A stretch of DNA of 64,000 nt. Origin: CALOCY01 sp942491975. GTDB lineage: Bacteria > Bacteroidota > Bacteroidia > Bacteroidales > Prolixibacteraceae. How positions within the stretch are numbered: the stretch's first letter is position 1; each line of letters opens with the position of its first letter. The stretch spans positions 2,170,001 to 2,234,000 of the forward strand of contig CALOCY010000004.1 of NCBI GenBank assembly GCA_942491975.1. The letters run 5' to 3'. The notes under the pieces were generated by a model that saw only the letters and a program-made list of their open reading frames with translations, ran no database searches and was not told the DNA's origin. Below are positions 32,692 to 41,699 of the stretch, piece after piece. A program made the translations under genes and the position numbers.

Positions 32692-33393
32692 ATGAAGCAA
32701 ATAATGTCAAATCTTCGATATGATAAATGCAAGGAGTGTGAAGTAAGAGCTAATGCGACAAAAGTGCTTAGCGATGATGAGTTTGATGCATTGTTTAAAG
32801 ACAGCGTATCCGTTTCATTTAAAAAAGGAGATGTGATTTTTAAGCAAGATGCGCTCTCTTTGAATATAATATATCTAAAATCGGGCCTGGTGAAGACACA
32901 TATGCGTGGACCCACTAAGGAAAAGATACTTCGAATTGTAAAAGCTCCTGCATATCTGGGTATTCCAACAACTTTTGGCGATAAAGTAAACAACTATTCT
33001 GCTACAGCTCTGGAGGATACCGTTGTATGTTTTTTTGATGCCCGCCTGTTTAAAGAACTTATCTGTAAGAATGGTCATTTTGCATACCGGATCATTGAAA
33101 ACCTATGCGAGAATGAGTTGATGGATTACAATAAATATGCGACTCAATCACAAAAACAAATTCCCGGTCTTATTGCAGATGTTTTATTGTGTCTTTCAAA
33201 CGATATTTACGAAAGCAACACTTTTGAACTTCCACTAACCAGAAATGAATTGGGTGATTTAATTGGTACATCAAGAGAAAGTGTAAGCCGTATACTTACC
33301 GATTTTAGCAATGAGGGCATCATAAAGGTTCAAACAAAAGAGATCACTATCCTAAAAAAAGATGTCCTTGCACAAATAAGTAAGAAAGGATAA
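32692..33393 (+). CDS. Crp/Fnr-family transcriptional regulator
   Basis: A 233-residue regulator. The N-terminal CKECEVR holds C13 and C16; a cyclic-nucleotide-like beta barrel follows (FKKGDVIFKQDALSLNIIYLKSG), then a dimerisation helix and a winged helix (LTRNELGDLIGTSRESVSRIL). It lacks the FNR four-cysteine pattern, so direct [4Fe-4S] oxygen sensing of the FNR kind is unlikely; a haem, NO or redox input like HcpR/NnrR relatives is possible. It is divergent from the sulfur cluster with two CRP-type sites between, so it probably controls that cluster and itself. Confidence 0.9.
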   Translation: MKQIMSNLRYDKCKECEVRANATKVLSDDEFDALFKDSVSVSFKKGDVIFKQDALSLNIIYLKSGLVKTHMRGPTKEKILRIVKAPAYLGIPTTFGDKVNNYSATALEDTVVCFFDARLFKELICKNGHFAYRIIENLCENELMDYNKYATQSQKQIPGLIADVLLCLSNDIYESNTFELPLTRNELGDLIGTSRESVSRILTDFSNEGIIKVQTKEITILKKDVLAQISKKG

Positions 33394-33632
33394 AATTATA
33401 CGTGTTGTATAGATATTCCTGTTGGCGAAATTTATCCCCTATGGAGAATATAAATTCTGTGAATCTTTTTGCTACAATCTCATAGCCGCTATGCGGTACT
33501 TGTTTCAGTTTTTCCCGTAGGGCATTCAGTATTGTAGCCACAGCATTGAAGAATACCAATTCTACTCCGTAGGAGTTATACAAGACCGAAGGTTAGACAG
33601 GATTCAATTTCCAATCCACGATATAAAAAGAG
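33394..33632. other. spacer with short palindromes, no gene accepted
   Basis: A 78-residue minus-strand frame here looks like translated repeat rather than a gene. The DNA has several short palindromes: CCGCTATGCGG, CTACTCCGTAGGAGT and TCCCCTATGGAGA. It may be a degenerate dispersed repeat. Confidence 0.45.
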
Positions 33633-33667
33633 AAAAGAGAAACAAGTCTCCTTGCTTCTCTTTTTTA
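33633..33667 (-). terminator. terminator after tRNA-Phe
   Basis: AAAAGAGAA-x-CAAG pairs with CTTG-x-TTCTCTTTT around a four-base loop, directly beyond the tRNA 3' end on the minus strand. Confidence 0.65.
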
Positions 33668-33668
33668 G

Positions 33669-33741
<73 letters not shown>

Positions 33742-33828
33742 AGTTGCGAAATGCGGGGCAAATATAAACAATTATTTTTTCCCACAAAAAAGAATATTCG
33801 CTTTTTTTTGCATTCAAAATTCAATCTT

Positions 33829-36462
33829 TTACAACTGAAATACTTCCCGTTCATTTTCGTTTTCAGCCGGCCTGATTACCGGTCGGTTATGGGCTACATC
33901 CAACACAATATGTGAATCAGGGTTCACCCTGCTTTCCAGCATGGAAATAGAAATTTCGTTCATGATCTCCTTCTGTATCAACCGTTTCAACGGACGTGCC
34001 CCAAACTGCACATCAAACCCTTTGTTTTTCAAATAGTCCAAACAGTTATCCGTTACATAAAACGTAATACCCTGTTTATAGAGTACTTGTGAGAGATTGT
34101 ACAGTTGTATGCGAATAATACCTGCAATATTTTCTTTGCTCAACGGTTTAAACATGATCAGTTCATCGATACGGTTCAAAAACTCAGGCCGCACACTGCG
34201 TTTGAGCAAATCAAATACCCGGTTTTTTGTTTGTTCTATAACTTCCTCCGCATTGGCTTCGGTCAATTGCTCAAAATTATCCCGGATAATATCCGAACCA
34301 ATATTGGAGGTCATAATGATGATCGTATTTTTAAAGTTGGCTATACGTCCTTTGTTGTCGGTCAATCGTCCGTCTTCCAACACTTGTAACAAAACATTAA
34401 ATGTATCGGGGTGTGCTTTTTCAATTTCATCAAGCAACACTACCGAGTAGGGTTTCCGCCGTACAGCTTCCGTTAACTGCCCTCCTTCATCGTATCCCAC
34501 ATATCCGGGAGGGGCGCCCACTAAACGCGATACGGCATGACGCTCCTGATATTCGCTCATATCAATACGGGTCATCAGGTTTTCATCATTAAACAGGTAT
34601 TCGGCCAATGCTTTGGCCAACTCTGTTTTACCCACACCGGTAGTTCCCAAAAAGAGGAATGAACCCACCGGCCTTCGTTCGTCCGACAATCCTGTACGGC
34701 TTCTTCTGATGGCCGATGCCACAGCTTCTATGGCATCATCCTGTCCCACTACCCGCTTATGCAGTTCATCTTCTATCAACAACAATTTTTCTTTTTCGCT
34801 TTGCAACATACGGGTAACAGGTACGCCTGTCCAGCGCGATACGATTTCGGCAATATCTTCTGCCGTAATCTCTTCCCGCACCAAACGTTTACCTTCTTTC
34901 TCATAGGCTTGCAGTTTTTCTATGGCTGCTTTCAAATCCTCTTCCAATTGGGGCAATAATCCATAGCGTATTTCGGCCACTTTACCCAATTCACCGTTGC
35001 GTTCTGCTTTCTCGGCTTGGTATTTTTGGGCTTCTATATCCTGTTTTATGGTTTGAATGTTGGTAACGACTGACTTTTCATCTTCCCATAACGCCACCAA
35101 CTGTTTGCGTTCATCTTCCCAATCAGCCAGCTGTTTGGCCAGTTGTTCCACTTTTGTTTTGTCTTTTTCACGCTTAAATGCTTCCCGCTCAATTTCAAGC
35201 TGTTGTATTTTACGATCAAGCATATCAATCTCTTCCGGTTTAGAGTTCATTTCCAACCGCAGATGAGCTGCCGCCTCATCAATAAGATCAATAGCTTTGT
35301 CAGGCAAAAACCGATCGGTAATGTACCGCACCGAAAGCTGTACCGATGCAATAATGGCTTCATCTTTGATGCGAATTTTATGGTAGCTTTCATATCGCTC
35401 TTTAATGCCCCGCAGTATGGAAATGGCATCTTCTTCATTTGGCTCATCCACAAATACCTTTTGAAAACGCCGTTCAAGGGCTTTGTCTTTCTCTACATAT
35501 TTTTGGTATTCGTTCAAAGTGGTGGCTCCTACAGCCCTCAGTTCACCTCTCGAAAGTGCCGGCTTAAGGATATTAGCAGCATCCATCGCGCCTTCGCCTC
35601 CACCTCCTGCACCAACCAGCGTATGGATTTCATCAATAAACAGTATGATCTGTCCATCGGAACTCACCACTTCTTTGACTACTGATTTCAGCCGTTCTTC
35701 AAATTCTCCTTTGTATTTAGCTCCGGCAATCAGTGCGCCCATATCTAATGAATAAATCTCTTTCTGCAATAAATCTTCCGGCACATCACCATTTACAATT
35801 CGGAAAGCGATACCTTCGGCAATCGCCGTTTTTCCTACCCCGGGTTCACCCACCAAAATCGGATTATTTTTTGTGCGGCGTGCCAGTATTTGTAGTACCC
35901 GGCGAATCTCTTCATCACGCCCAATTACGGGATCAAGGTTCCCACTTTTAGCCCTTTCATTCAGGTTAACGGCATATTTATCCAATGCATTGTAGGTATC
36001 TTCAGCACTTTGGGAGTTTACTTTATGGCCCTTTCGCAGTTCATAAATCGCTGCTTTCACCTCTTTTTCATTCAAACCACTATCTTTCAATAAATCAGCA
36101 ACCGTGTCTTTCACATTCATCAATCCCAGCAGCAAGTACTCCAACGACACATATTCGTCATCAAAAGCCTTGGTGAATTGCTGTGCTTTCATTAAAGCCT
36201 GATTGGCCGTATTAGACAGGTATACCTTCCCTCCCGAAACCTTTGGATATTTTTTCAGGATTTGTTCCAATTCCTGCCCTACATTCTGGAAGTTAACCGC
36301 CAGTTTTTTAAAAATAAATGGCAATACATTCTCATCAACCTCCATGATGCCTTTCAGTAAATGCCCACACTCTATAGCCTGATGTTCCGCTTCCATGGCC
36401 CATTGCTGTGCCCGTTGTATGGCTTCCTGCGATTTTATGGTAAATTTCTCCGGTTGCATCAT
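33829..36462 (-). CDS. clpB: ATP-dependent disaggregase ClpB
   Basis: Hsp100 disaggregase of about 877 residues that works with DnaK to rescue aggregated proteins. The N-domain begins KFTIKSQEAIQRAQQWA; AAA-1 has GEPGVGKTAIAEG; the M-domain coiled coil spans the DRKIQQLEIEREAFKREKDK region; AAA-2 has LGTTGVGKTELAKAL. The open frame extends eight codons further (MIFTTKIE), but the start at MMQPEKF fits the family. The hsp20 gene is upstream on the same strand, separated by a terminator-like hairpin. Both are heat-shock functions. Confidence 0.96.
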   Translation of the reverse strand: MMQPEKFTIKSQEAIQRAQQWAMEAEHQAIECGHLLKGIMEVDENVLPFIFKKLAVNFQNVGQELEQILKKYPKVSGGKVYLSNTANQALMKAQQFTKAFDDEYVSLEYLLLGLMNVKDTVADLLKDSGLNEKEVKAAIYELRKGHKVNSQSAEDTYNALDKYAVNLNERAKSGNLDPVIGRDEEIRRVLQILARRTKNNPILVGEPGVGKTAIAEGIAFRIVNGDVPEDLLQKEIYSLDMGALIAGAKYKGEFEERLKSVVKEVVSSDGQIILFIDEIHTLVGAGGGGEGAMDAANILKPALSRGELRAVGATTLNEYQKYVEKDKALERRFQKVFVDEPNEEDAISILRGIKERYESYHKIRIKDEAIIASVQLSVRYITDRFLPDKAIDLIDEAAAHLRLEMNSKPEEIDMLDRKIQQLEIEREAFKREKDKTKVEQLAKQLADWEDERKQLVALWEDEKSVVTNIQTIKQDIEAQKYQAEKAERNGELGKVAEIRYGLLPQLEEDLKAAIEKLQAYEKEGKRLVREEITAEDIAEIVSRWTGVPVTRMLQSEKEKLLLIEDELHKRVVGQDDAIEAVASAIRRSRTGLSDERRPVGSFLFLGTTGVGKTELAKALAEYLFNDENLMTRIDMSEYQERHAVSRLVGAPPGYVGYDEGGQLTEAVRRKPYSVVLLDEIEKAHPDTFNVLLQVLEDGRLTDNKGRIANFKNTIIIMTSNIGSDIIRDNFEQLTEANAEEVIEQTKNRVFDLLKRSVRPEFLNRIDELIMFKPLSKENIAGIIRIQLYNLSQVLYKQGITFYVTDNCLDYLKNKGFDVQFGARPLKRLIQKEIMNEISISMLESRVNPDSHIVLDVAHNRPVIRPAENENEREVFQL

Positions 36463-36492
36463 TTCAATTTTTGTGGTGAAAATCATTTAAAA

Positions 36493-36514
36493 AGGCCGGT
36501 ATTAACACCAGCCT
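36493..36514 (-). terminator. hairpin between hsp20 and clpB
   Basis: AGGC-T-GGT pairs with ACC-G-GCCT on the minus strand, followed by TTTTTAAA that runs toward the clpB start. It may terminate hsp20 transcripts or attenuate readthrough into clpB. Confidence 0.6.
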
Positions 36515-36522
36515 CTTACACA

Positions 36523-36975
36523 CTACTTAATATCAATTTCTCTGGCCGGCTTTGGTTTTGCCTCTTCTTTTTTAGGTAATGTGACATAAAGGATTCCGTC
36601 GGTATATTTAGCCGTAATTTTATCGGCATCTACCAAGTTTTCAGGAATAGAAAACATTCGTTGGAACGATTGATAGCTAAATTCCCGGCGTAAATACTTG
36701 TCGCCATCACCTGCTTTTTTCTCTTCTTTATGCTCAGAAGAGATGATCAACTGTCCGTTGTCGTAATTCAACTTAAAGTCCTCTTTCTTCATGCCCGGAG
36801 CTGCTACACCAATTTGGTATTCATCCTCATTTTCATGGATGTTCACAGCAGGCAGTGTTGAATTGGATCCTGCGAAGTTAGAATTCGACCAATCCATCCA
36901 ATTTCCTTCAAAAAAACGATCGAGTAGTGAAGGAAACGGCGGGAAATCCCTGTTTGATAATTTTGCGAGTGTCAT
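36523..36975 (-). CDS. small heat-shock protein, Hsp20 family
   Basis: A 150-residue alpha-crystallin-type chaperone that holds unfolding proteins. The alpha-crystallin core is visible: PAVNIHENEDEYQIGVAAPG, DNGQLIISSEHKEEK and ITAKYTDGILYVTLPKKEE, with a C-terminal A-x-E-I-D-I anchor. The N-terminal aromatic region PPFPSLLDRFFEGNWMDW probably binds clients. It lies upstream of clpB, 60 bases apart. Confidence 0.95.
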   Translation of the reverse strand: MTLAKLSNRDFPPFPSLLDRFFEGNWMDWSNSNFAGSNSTLPAVNIHENEDEYQIGVAAPGMKKEDFKLNYDNGQLIISSEHKEEKKAGDGDKYLRREFSYQSFQRMFSIPENLVDADKITAKYTDGILYVTLPKKEEAKPKPAREIDIK

Positions 36976-37325
36976 GACTAACGCCCTCCATCATTTTTAT
37001 GCCTGTCTACCGACAAGCTGGTTAAACATTGAATGATTTGATATTTGCTCCCATTAATAGTTATTCAAATCATATACCAAACTCGACAAAACAAATAAAC
37101 ATTGTTTAATAAATAATTTTAAATCAAGACATTAGGCTGTTTTTCAAAAATCACAATTACTTTTTCTTGTCATAATGTCGTGTTTCCCAAACAAAAAAAG
37201 ACGATTTGTCATGTCTAAATAACTTGTAACCATTATGCATTCAAGACTATCTTTGAGAATTCCCAAAAAATACGTATCTTCCTCACTCATAGGAAGGAAG
37301 CCTATTACCCCAACAGCATGCCGAT
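36976..37325. other. 350-base divergent promoter region
   Basis: AT-rich spacer between hsp20 (minus) and the bacteriohemerythrin gene (plus). A TAnnTTTG element lies near its right end. I see no CIRCE-like inverted repeat, so heat control of hsp20 must use another signal. Confidence 0.5.
37248..37255 (+). promoter_or_regulatory. candidate -7 element TATCTTTG
   Basis: Matches TAnnTTTG, with a TTG about 21 bases before it; 70 bases ahead of the bacteriohemerythrin start. Confidence 0.4.
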
Positions 37326-37715
37326 ATGAAAACGCTTCAATGGGATAAGGAGATCAGCGTCAATAACCATAAAATTGACCAGCAACATCAAAGGTTGTTT
37401 GAGTTGACCAATAACCTTATCCAAAATGCAACTGCAACATCCCGTTCTAAAATTGTAAATGAGGCATTGAGCGAACTGTTACACTACAGCAGGACACACT
37501 TTACAGATGAAGAAGCAATATTGGCAGAGCACAACTACCCAAAACTGGCAGAGCACCGTGCCGAGCACGAAGCATTTAAATACCAAATGGCCATGTTTTC
37601 AAAAGATGTGTTATACGGTAAAGAATCAGTTATTGAAGAGATGATTGACTATTTAATAACCTGGCTGGCAGAACACACAAGTAGTGCCGATCAGGATTAT
37701 AAAAATTACCTTTAG
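37326..37715 (+). CDS. bacteriohemerythrin
   Basis: A 129-residue four-helix O2-binding di-iron protein. Ligand motifs are NHKIDQQHQRLF (H, D, H), HFTDEEAIL (H, E), HRAEHEAF (two His) and WLAEHTSSADQDY (H, D). It may carry or scavenge oxygen in an organism that lives at low oxygen. The gene is monocistronic; the M16 peptidase starts 114 bases later with its own promoter. Confidence 0.93.
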   Translation: MKTLQWDKEISVNNHKIDQQHQRLFELTNNLIQNATATSRSKIVNEALSELLHYSRTHFTDEEAILAEHNYPKLAEHRAEHEAFKYQMAMFSKDVLYGKESVIEEMIDYLITWLAEHTSSADQDYKNYL

Positions 37716-37767
37716 TAACCGAATAACCTGAAGCCATAACGGTTACTGTCATATCAATTGTTTTTCT

Positions 37768-37775
37768 TACTTTTG
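37768..37775 (+). promoter_or_regulatory. candidate -7 element TACTTTTG
   Basis: Matches TAnnTTTG, 54 bases before the M16 peptidase start. No -33 element is clear. Confidence 0.35.
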
Positions 37776-37829
37776 CAACCCGTTGTATTCCAATGAATCA
37801 ATGGTATTATCAACCGGTTATTTTTAGCA

Positions 37830-39050
37830 ATGATTTACAATACCCATACACTGCACAATCAGATACGTGTTATCCACCATCAGATTGATTCTCCCGTAAC
37901 ACACCTAGGTGTCATTTTAAACACGGGTTCACGGGATGAATTACCTGAAGAACAGGGGATTGCACACTTCATCGAGCACACCATTTTTAAAGGGACAAAA
38001 AAACGGAAGGCCTATCATATCCTCAGCCGGCTTGAAGATGTGGGGGGTGAGCTGAACGCTTATACCACGAAAGAGGAGACAGCTGTACACTGTACTTTTC
38101 TGAACAGGGATTTCAACCGCGCTATCGAACTGTTGAGCGATATTCTCATCAACGCCAATTTCCCTAAAAAAGAGATCGAGAAAGAGAAAGAGGTGGTGAT
38201 TGAAGAGATCAACTCTTACAAAGATACCCCCTCGGAATTGATTTTTGACGAATTTGAAGAGCTGATTTTCGACGGGCATCCTATTGCAAGAAATATATTG
38301 GGAACTCCGCAATTGGTCAGGAATTTTAATCGCAATACCATATCCGGTTTTATAAAACGCAACTATCACACCGATCAAATGGTGATTTGCGTAGTAGGAA
38401 AAATAAGTTTTGCCCGGTTGGTTCGTTTGCTGGAAAAATATTTCAGTGCAATGCCTGAAAGACTTCAGGATAATGAACGGTTGAAATTTAATAATTATAT
38501 CCCTTCAACCCGGATTATTGAACACGATACATTCCAATGCCATTGCATGATAGGCAACACAGCTTATCATCATCGTCATCCTCAACGTATGGCACTTGTA
38601 TTGCTCAACAACCTGTTGGGAGGCGTTGCCATGAACTCACGGCTCAATATGTCCCTCCGGGAGCGAAACGGATTAGCCTATAACATTGAGTCAAATTATA
38701 CGGCCTATTCCGACACCGGGTTGTTCAGCATCTATTTTGGTACCGATAAAGAAAATCTTGAACGGGCACAAACGATTATACATCGCGAGCTGGATAAACT
38801 CAAAACCAATAAACTGGGCATATTACAGCTAAGTAAAGCCAAGCACCAATTAATTGGTCAACTGTCCATTTCACAGGAGAACAGGGAAGATCTGTTGCTG
38901 GCATTGGGAAAAACCTATTTACTGTATAACAAGATTGACAGCTTGGAGACCATTCAGCAAAAAATTGAAACTATTACGGCAATGGAGTTGCTTGATGTTG
39001 CCAACGAGATTTTCAATAGCAAACAGTTATCCACCCTTATCATTCGATAA
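37830..39050 (+). CDS. M16-family zinc metallopeptidase
   Basis: A 406-residue insulinase/PqqL-type peptidase. The inverted zinc motif HxxEH is HFIEHTIFKG near residue 47, and the distal Glu lies about 75 residues later in the EKEKEVVIEEINSYKDTP helix. The second half has the LNNLLGGVAMNSRLNMSLRERNGLAY motif that contacts substrate. No signal peptide is seen, so it acts in the cytoplasm or is processing-type. The O-methyltransferase gene follows with only two intervening bases. Confidence 0.93.
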   Translation: MIYNTHTLHNQIRVIHHQIDSPVTHLGVILNTGSRDELPEEQGIAHFIEHTIFKGTKKRKAYHILSRLEDVGGELNAYTTKEETAVHCTFLNRDFNRAIELLSDILINANFPKKEIEKEKEVVIEEINSYKDTPSELIFDEFEELIFDGHPIARNILGTPQLVRNFNRNTISGFIKRNYHTDQMVICVVGKISFARLVRLLEKYFSAMPERLQDNERLKFNNYIPSTRIIEHDTFQCHCMIGNTAYHHRHPQRMALVLLNNLLGGVAMNSRLNMSLRERNGLAYNIESNYTAYSDTGLFSIYFGTDKENLERAQTIIHRELDKLKTNKLGILQLSKAKHQLIGQLSISQENREDLLLALGKTYLLYNKIDSLETIQQKIETITAMELLDVANEIFNSKQLSTLIIR

Positions 39051-39052
39051 TC

Positions 39053-39700
39053 ATGCCAGCACTTTCAAAAAACCCGGAAGAGTATATTTTATCACACATT
39101 GGCAAAGAAGATCCTGTGCTGTACGAATTGAACAGGGATACATACATTAATGTACTCTATCCCCGGATGATTTCCGGCCATCTGCAAGGAAAAATTTTAT
39201 CAATGCTTTCTTCCATGATTGCCCCTCAACGCATTTTGGAGCTTGGTACATTTACCGGGTATTCGGCCATCTGTCTGGCAAAAACACTCCCCGAAGGAGG
39301 AGAGTTGCATACCATTGAGATTAACGATGAGCTGGAAGAGTTTGCGGCCCGTTATTTTGGAAAAGCAGGTTTAGCACAAAAGATCATACAGCATATTGGC
39401 GATGCCGGTAACATTATCCCACAACTCGAAGGCTGTTTTGACCTTGTTTTTCTTGACGCCAACAAACGAAAGTATTGTGAACACTATAACCTCGTGTTTC
39501 CGAAAGTGCCTGTCGGAGGTTACATTATTGCCGATAATACATTGTGGAATAATAAAGTAGTTGAAGTAATTGATCCGTCTGATGAACAGACAAAAGGCAT
39601 ATTTCAATTCAACGAACTTATAAAAAATGATACCAGGGTAGAAAAAGTAATACTTCCTTTTAGGGATGGCATGACATTAATCAGAAAATTAGACACTTAG
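39053..39700 (+). CDS. SAM-dependent O-methyltransferase
   Basis: A 215-residue methyltransferase of the catechol/caffeoyl-CoA type. Motif I is ILELGTFTGYSAICLA near residue 58, followed by LHTIEIND, and the metal-binding DLVFLDANKRKY and GGYIIADNTLWNNKV segments. The substrate is unknown. It begins two bases after the M16 peptidase stop and shares its transcript. Confidence 0.93.
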   Translation: MPALSKNPEEYILSHIGKEDPVLYELNRDTYINVLYPRMISGHLQGKILSMLSSMIAPQRILELGTFTGYSAICLAKTLPEGGELHTIEINDELEEFAARYFGKAGLAQKIIQHIGDAGNIIPQLEGCFDLVFLDANKRKYCEHYNLVFPKVPVGGYIIADNTLWNNKVVEVIDPSDEQTKGIFQFNELIKNDTRVEKVILPFRDGMTLIRKLDT

Positions 39701-39781
39701 TCTCATTTCAAATTTATTGGCCCTTCCGTATGGTGTTTCACATATAAAAAAACTATATTTACTCGAAATTGAAGCATAAAC

Positions 39782-41173
39782 ATGATAAGAAGCTGTACGA
39801 AAAATAAAAAATGCTTTCACTTCAGGCTATCACTTTATGTTTTTCTGATTGTTATTTTCGGTGCTGTTGTATTCAATTTTACTTCCGAACGCTACATTTA
39901 TAAAGCCCTTTTAAATCAAGCTTTAGAGGATAATCTTTACATTGGGAATTCTATATTGGGATTCATTGAACATTCCCGGGAGGAATCATCTGATTCAACA
40001 GCTATTATAAACCTGCTCCAACATATCTGTAGCGATGTACAGTTCCCAGATAACGGATATATCTGTGCTATTGACTCCGGAGGAAAATTATTGGCCACAT
40101 CTACACAAAGACCAAACAGGCATTTGGTATTTGACAAAGAGCTTCTGATGGGAGCTGATAAAAAAAAGGTTTCGTTCAGTAACTTTTTTCTGACCAATCC
40201 ATTCGAAGGGTACTACAATGAGTTGAATAACGGTTATCCTTACATTTTGGCAGCCATCAAACTGAAAGGGATGAATGTCAAAATGCTTATTCTGGAGGAC
40301 AGTAAAGCGTTACACTTAAAAGCAGTCAAAAAATCCCGGTTTATATTTTTATTTGGTGTGTTATTTGCATTGATGTCCGGCATTTTTGTTTTTCTGACCA
40401 GTAAACTACAAATACGTAAATATCAAGAGATTATCACCCAAAACAATGAAGATCTGTTAGAAAGCAATAACAAATTGCAGGAGGTAAACCGCGAAAAAGA
40501 GAGCCTGGTCGGAATGATGGCACATGATCTTAAATCGCCACTCAACAATATAATGGGACTTAGCGAAATGATCACCCAAACGGGTGAACTGAACGAACAG
40601 CAAACAGAGCTTATTCAACATTGTCGCAATGAGATTACCAGTGGACTCAACCTGATTAATGACACGCTCTCCATCAGTCAACTTGAGCAACAAGTTGATC
40701 AGCAATTGCTCTTCCCTATTGATATTCATAAATTTATGAACAATATCATGGCCGGGCACATCAAATATGCAACAAGTAAGCATATCAATATGGCTATTTC
40801 CCTGCCCGAACAAACAGTAATGCTCCAATCTGAAGAGTCCAACCTGAAGCGCATTCTCGATAACCTTGTCTCAAATGCCATAAAATTTACAACCCACGGA
40901 AAAAGGGTAAAGGTTGATGTGAGAACCACCGAAAGTCACATCTATTTCCGCATTGAAGATGAAGGACAGGGAATAAAGAAAGAGGAGTTTCCCCGGTTAT
41001 TCAAAAAATTTGAGAAATTACAAAGCCAGCCCACCGGAGGTGAAAGCTCTACCGGACTGGGACTTTATATTGTAAAGCTACTGACTAACCGCCTTAACGG
41101 GGAAATAACCTGCGAAAGCGAATGGAACAAAGGCAGTGTGTTTACACTGAAGTTGGCGTTGTTGCATTCGTAA
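39782..41173 (+). CDS. membrane sensor histidine kinase
   Basis: A 463-residue kinase. TM1 is at residues ~15-33 and TM2 at ~187-207, bounding a ~150-residue sensor domain that resembles a Cache/PAS-like fold. A coiled segment leads to the phosphorylated His248 in MMAHDLKSPLNN. The ATPase has NLVSNAIKFT, the G1 box DEGQGI and G2 box STGLGLYIVK. No response regulator is adjacent, so the partner is elsewhere. Confidence 0.93.
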   Translation: MIRSCTKNKKCFHFRLSLYVFLIVIFGAVVFNFTSERYIYKALLNQALEDNLYIGNSILGFIEHSREESSDSTAIINLLQHICSDVQFPDNGYICAIDSGGKLLATSTQRPNRHLVFDKELLMGADKKKVSFSNFFLTNPFEGYYNELNNGYPYILAAIKLKGMNVKMLILEDSKALHLKAVKKSRFIFLFGVLFALMSGIFVFLTSKLQIRKYQEIITQNNEDLLESNNKLQEVNREKESLVGMMAHDLKSPLNNIMGLSEMITQTGELNEQQTELIQHCRNEITSGLNLINDTLSISQLEQQVDQQLLFPIDIHKFMNNIMAGHIKYATSKHINMAISLPEQTVMLQSEESNLKRILDNLVSNAIKFTTHGKRVKVDVRTTESHIYFRIEDEGQGIKKEEFPRLFKKFEKLQSQPTGGESSTGLGLYIVKLLTNRLNGEITCESEWNKGSVFTLKLALLHS

Positions 41174-41281
41174 AGTTAGTATCCGGTAATGAATTTTGGG
41201 TAGTGAGACGATTATTAAGCTCATACCGTAGCGTTATTAGGATAAACTTCTCGTTCCGGATAATCACATGCTATTTAAAAA

Positions 41282-41312
41282 CAAAAAGCACCTCAACAAA
41301 ATTGAAGTGCTT
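41282..41312 (-). terminator. terminator after the tRNA cluster
   Basis: AAGCAC-x-TCAA pairs with TTGA-x-GTGCTT, and on the minus strand runs into a T-rich tail. It ends the Gly-Leu-Gly tRNA transcript. Confidence 0.7.
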
Positions 41313-41319
41313 CCTTCTG

Positions 41320-41391
<72 letters not shown>

Positions 41392-41429
41392 AATAAATAT
41401 TTCCAATAAGAACTCTCTTAAAAGAGAAG

Positions 41430-41514
41430 TACCCGGAGCGGGACTTGAACCCGCACGGCCACAATGGCCACTGGATTTTAAGTCCAGCGTGTCTACCAAT
41501 TCCACCATCCGGGC
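41430..41514 (-). tRNA. tRNA-Leu (UAA)
   Basis: An 85-base class II tRNA with a long variable arm (TGGCCATTGTGGCC-type hairpin). Anticodon stem-loop CTGGACTTAAAATCCAG contains UAA. It lies between the two tRNA-Gly genes. Confidence 0.96.
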
Positions 41515-41531
41515 ATCCATTCCAGGAATGG

Positions 41532-41603
<72 letters not shown>

Positions 41604-41699
41604 ATAATTGCACATACGCATAACGTCAAATGCGGTTGCAAATATAGAAGATTTTTCCGTTCCCTAAAAAGGAAAACAGCGTTTTTTCCTCCCTTTCAG

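Noticed and set aside
33347..33583. 78-codon minus-strand frame after the Crp/Fnr gene
   Set aside because: It overlaps the end of that gene and a palindromic repeat region, with no protein-like features.
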